A stretch of DNA of 22,857 nt from an uncultured Collinsella sp. GTDB taxonomy: Bacteria; Actinomycetota; Coriobacteriia; Coriobacteriales; Coriobacteriaceae. A program made the position numbers and the translations under genes. Where the stretch lies: contig CATYVQ010000023.1 of NCBI GenBank assembly GCA_958413895.1, positions 1-22,857 on the forward strand, given 5' to 3'. The first letter of the stretch is position 1, and each line of letters opens with the position of its first letter. Below are positions 21,096-22,857 of the stretch, in pieces. Below the pieces are notes generated by a model. The model saw nothing but the letters and a program-made list of their open reading frames with translations. It had not been told where the DNA came from and made no database searches.

Positions 21096-22619
21096 CTACC
21101 TCACGTTGTCGTTCATCGCGAAAGAGTTCTTCATGGCGCAGCTCGTGGTGTAGAGCACCTTGCCCAGCAGGGCATCGGTCTCCACGCGGACACGCTCGGC
21201 AAAGGCCTCGTTGGCGCGTGCAAGCTCGGCAGGCACCTCGGCCTCGGGCAGAGCGGCTACGGCAGCGTCGACGTCATGGATCTGCTTGTGGCCCATGCCA
21301 CCGACCTTCTCCTGATAGTCCTCCACAGCGCGGCCGCACTCATGGAAACGGACGTCGGCCAGGGCGCCGATCAGGCGGTTGGCCCAGTAGAAGTTTTCGG
21401 ACGTTACGCGAGCCTGCGTGTCGGCATAGTACTCGGGCATGGTCTCGACGTTGGCGTACAGCGGGACCAGCGCGTTAAACGAGTTGGAACCAAAGGCCAT
21501 CCACTGCACGGCGCGATACGCCGGCTGCGCATAGGGGCGCAGCTGCAACACGGAAAGCTGGCTGTTGCGGTTGATGCCGATGGGGCGATAGGCGCCGCGC
21601 GTGGCGGGCGTACCCTTGCTGCCGTAGCAGTCGTACTCCGTGCCCTGGTAGTGGCTCGAGAGTACGTACTTAATGTCCTCGATGGTCACCTTGCGCTCGG
21701 GCACACGGCTCCAGGGGATGTCATCGCTCTCGGGCGTGTAGTCGGCGTCGGGACCATCCCACACGTCGCTGGGGTTGAGGCAGCGCTGCATGTACCAGGC
21801 GCGCGGCGTGTTGTAGACATGGTCGCTGTCGCTGTGCGAACCAAAGGCCTCGCGCGGGTTAAAGACCGCAGCCGGACCGTCGCCCTCGACACCCAGCGTC
21901 AGGTCCAGATGCCACTCGGCCATCCAGGAGCGCAGGTCGGCGGAGCACATGTGGTCGGCCTGGTCGCCCTCGGCGTCGTCCAGGTCAAAGCTGTCGATGC
22001 CCAGCTGGTTGGGCATGGTCACATAGGCGTCGTCAGGCACGCGCCTGGCGATCCAGTGGTGACCGCCGATGGTCTCGAGCCACCAGATCTCGTCCACGTC
22101 GCTAAAGGCGATGCCGTTGTTCTCGTAGGTGCCGTAGCGCTCGAGCAGCTCGCCCAGAATACGCACGCCGTCGCGGGCGGACTTGGCATACGGCAGCACC
22201 AGGGTCACCATGTCCTCCTCGCCCAAGCCACCGGGCTGCGCCGGCACATAGCCGTCCTCACCCTCGTTGCCCTTGGCGGGCACGTAGTCCACAAGCGGAT
22301 CGGCGCCGCGAACGCGCTCGTTGGTGGTGAGCGTCTCGGTTGCGGACATGCCAACGTTGAGCTCGTTGAAACCGGCCTCGGCCCAGATGCCGTGGCCGGG
22401 AATGACGTCGGGAACGCTCGTGTAGCGCATGGGGTTGTCGGGCAGCTCAATGGTCAGGTGGCTCAGGACGCTCGTGTAGACGCGCGGCTGATCGTCGGGA
22501 TGCACAACGCGCATACGTTTGGGCTCAAACACCCCGTTGGACGAGTCCTCGTTGCGGGCGACCAGCGTCGACCCGTCGTAGCTCGCGTTCTTACCAACCA
22601 AAATCGTTGTGCACGGCAT
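21096..22619 (-). CDS. C69-family dipeptidase
   Basis: 507 residues. Ntn-hydrolase of the PepD/C69 kind, cutting dipeptides. The start is MPCTTILVGKNASYDGSTLV; in this family the near-terminal Cys (C3) is the nucleophile exposed after processing. NEDS follows (about 24-27), with the family's usual FEPKRM and later ARDGVRILGELLERYGT, WWLETIGGHHWIARRVPDD and NQLGIDSFDL. The length is typical. ATG 22619 is chosen because AAGGAGG lies exactly 6 bases upstream; a second ATG two codons earlier overlaps that site. There is no signal peptide, so it acts in the cytoplasm. It stands alone, 99 bases before the phasin gene, with no strong terminator after it. Confidence 0.93.
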   Translation of the reverse strand: MPCTTILVGKNASYDGSTLVARNEDSSNGVFEPKRMRVVHPDDQPRVYTSVLSHLTIELPDNPMRYTSVPDVIPGHGIWAEAGFNELNVGMSATETLTTNERVRGADPLVDYVPAKGNEGEDGYVPAQPGGLGEEDMVTLVLPYAKSARDGVRILGELLERYGTYENNGIAFSDVDEIWWLETIGGHHWIARRVPDDAYVTMPNQLGIDSFDLDDAEGDQADHMCSADLRSWMAEWHLDLTLGVEGDGPAAVFNPREAFGSHSDSDHVYNTPRAWYMQRCLNPSDVWDGPDADYTPESDDIPWSRVPERKVTIEDIKYVLSSHYQGTEYDCYGSKGTPATRGAYRPIGINRNSQLSVLQLRPYAQPAYRAVQWMAFGSNSFNALVPLYANVETMPEYYADTQARVTSENFYWANRLIGALADVRFHECGRAVEDYQEKVGGMGHKQIHDVDAAVAALPEAEVPAELARANEAFAERVRVETDALLGKVLYTTSCAMKNSFAMNDNVR

Positions 22620-22857
22620 GCGCATCCTCCTTGAGCGAAGAAATCAAACGGCAACAGTGTATCGCTTCGGCGCAAAAAGGGCGAAACCACGGCCTCGGCA
22701 GCCCTTGTGGTCAAAAAATGCCAAATATGAGTACTGTCACCAATTTAGTGGCAGCAAATTTCCCTGGAACGAGTGCCGAAAATCCCCATTTGCCCAAAAG
22801 CAAGAGATGGCGCGCGCAGACGTGGTGTAAGAGCGTCCTGAGGTCCGTCGCTGCAAG
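22620..22857. other. Upstream region at the right edge, no confident gene
   Basis: Holds the dipeptidase leader and presumably its promoter on the minus strand (TACACT near 22654 is a weak -10). On the plus strand an open frame begins at ATG 22718 (MPNMSTVTNLVAANFPGTSA) and runs off the window end, but it has no good ribosome binding site. An imperfect 7-bp inverted repeat, CTGTCAC/GTGGCAG, lies around 22734-22754. I would not call a gene here. Confidence 0.45.
22626..22632 (-). promoter_or_regulatory. Ribosome binding site of the C69 dipeptidase
   Basis: AAGGAGG on the minus strand, 6 bases before ATG 22619. It excludes the upstream ATG at 22625, which touches it. Confidence 0.75.

Noticed and set aside
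22609..22830. 73-codon plus-strand frame across the dipeptidase start region
   Set aside because: Overlaps the real start and ribosome binding site of the dipeptidase on the other strand and shows no family features.

Overview
The window looks like chromosome from a high-GC, gut-type Coriobacteriia relative, most like Collinsella. This rests on overall gene content and codon use (class III fructose-bisphosphatase, GtrA pairs, DegV, C69 dipeptidase, QueH) and is inference, not a measured placement. It is mostly housekeeping DNA with one recent-looking insertion sequence at the left edge and one notable surface-protein locus controlled by a cobalamin riboswitch. No rRNA, tRNA or CRISPR array was seen.

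Layout, left to right. Positions 1-1640 hold an IS110-family element of IS1111 type: a DEDD recombinase gene (236-1357), a 14-bp inverted repeat near both ends, and a long structured non-coding right end that could encode its guide RNA. Next to it lies a ~98-nt nested inverted repeat. On the minus strand follow queA, queH and a DUF3267 membrane metalloprotease gene, an apparent operon with two consecutive-type queuosine steps. A divergently transcribed methionyl-tRNA synthetase-like gene with unusual signature motifs comes next, then a compound inverted-repeat island (6510-6626) and an RsmB/RsmF-like RNA m5C methyltransferase. A 56-codon membrane microprotein (minus) and an aldolase-like TIM-barrel protein of unknown role (plus, probably leaderless) follow. 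Then come degV (minus), fbp (plus) and two tandem gtrA paralogs (plus), the block closing with convergent terminators near 13.6 kb.

The most interesting region is 13.7-18.7 kb on the minus strand. A promoter and a cobalamin riboswitch (18520-18692) precede a 1247-residue secreted, membrane-anchored protein. It has four tandem DUF4430 (transcobalamin-like C-terminal) domains, a PQQ-type beta-propeller and an InlB/Flg_new-type repeat. Directly behind it, translationally coupled, is a second membrane protein with one DUF4430 domain. My reading is a B12-repressed cell-surface system for capturing corrinoid, built on the domain that closes over B12 in human intrinsic factor and transcobalamin. The riboswitch is seen; the binding function is inference.

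The right end carries a phasin-like/UbiB-kinase gene pair and a C69 dipeptidase gene, all on the minus strand, and about 240 bases of upstream sequence without a convincing gene.
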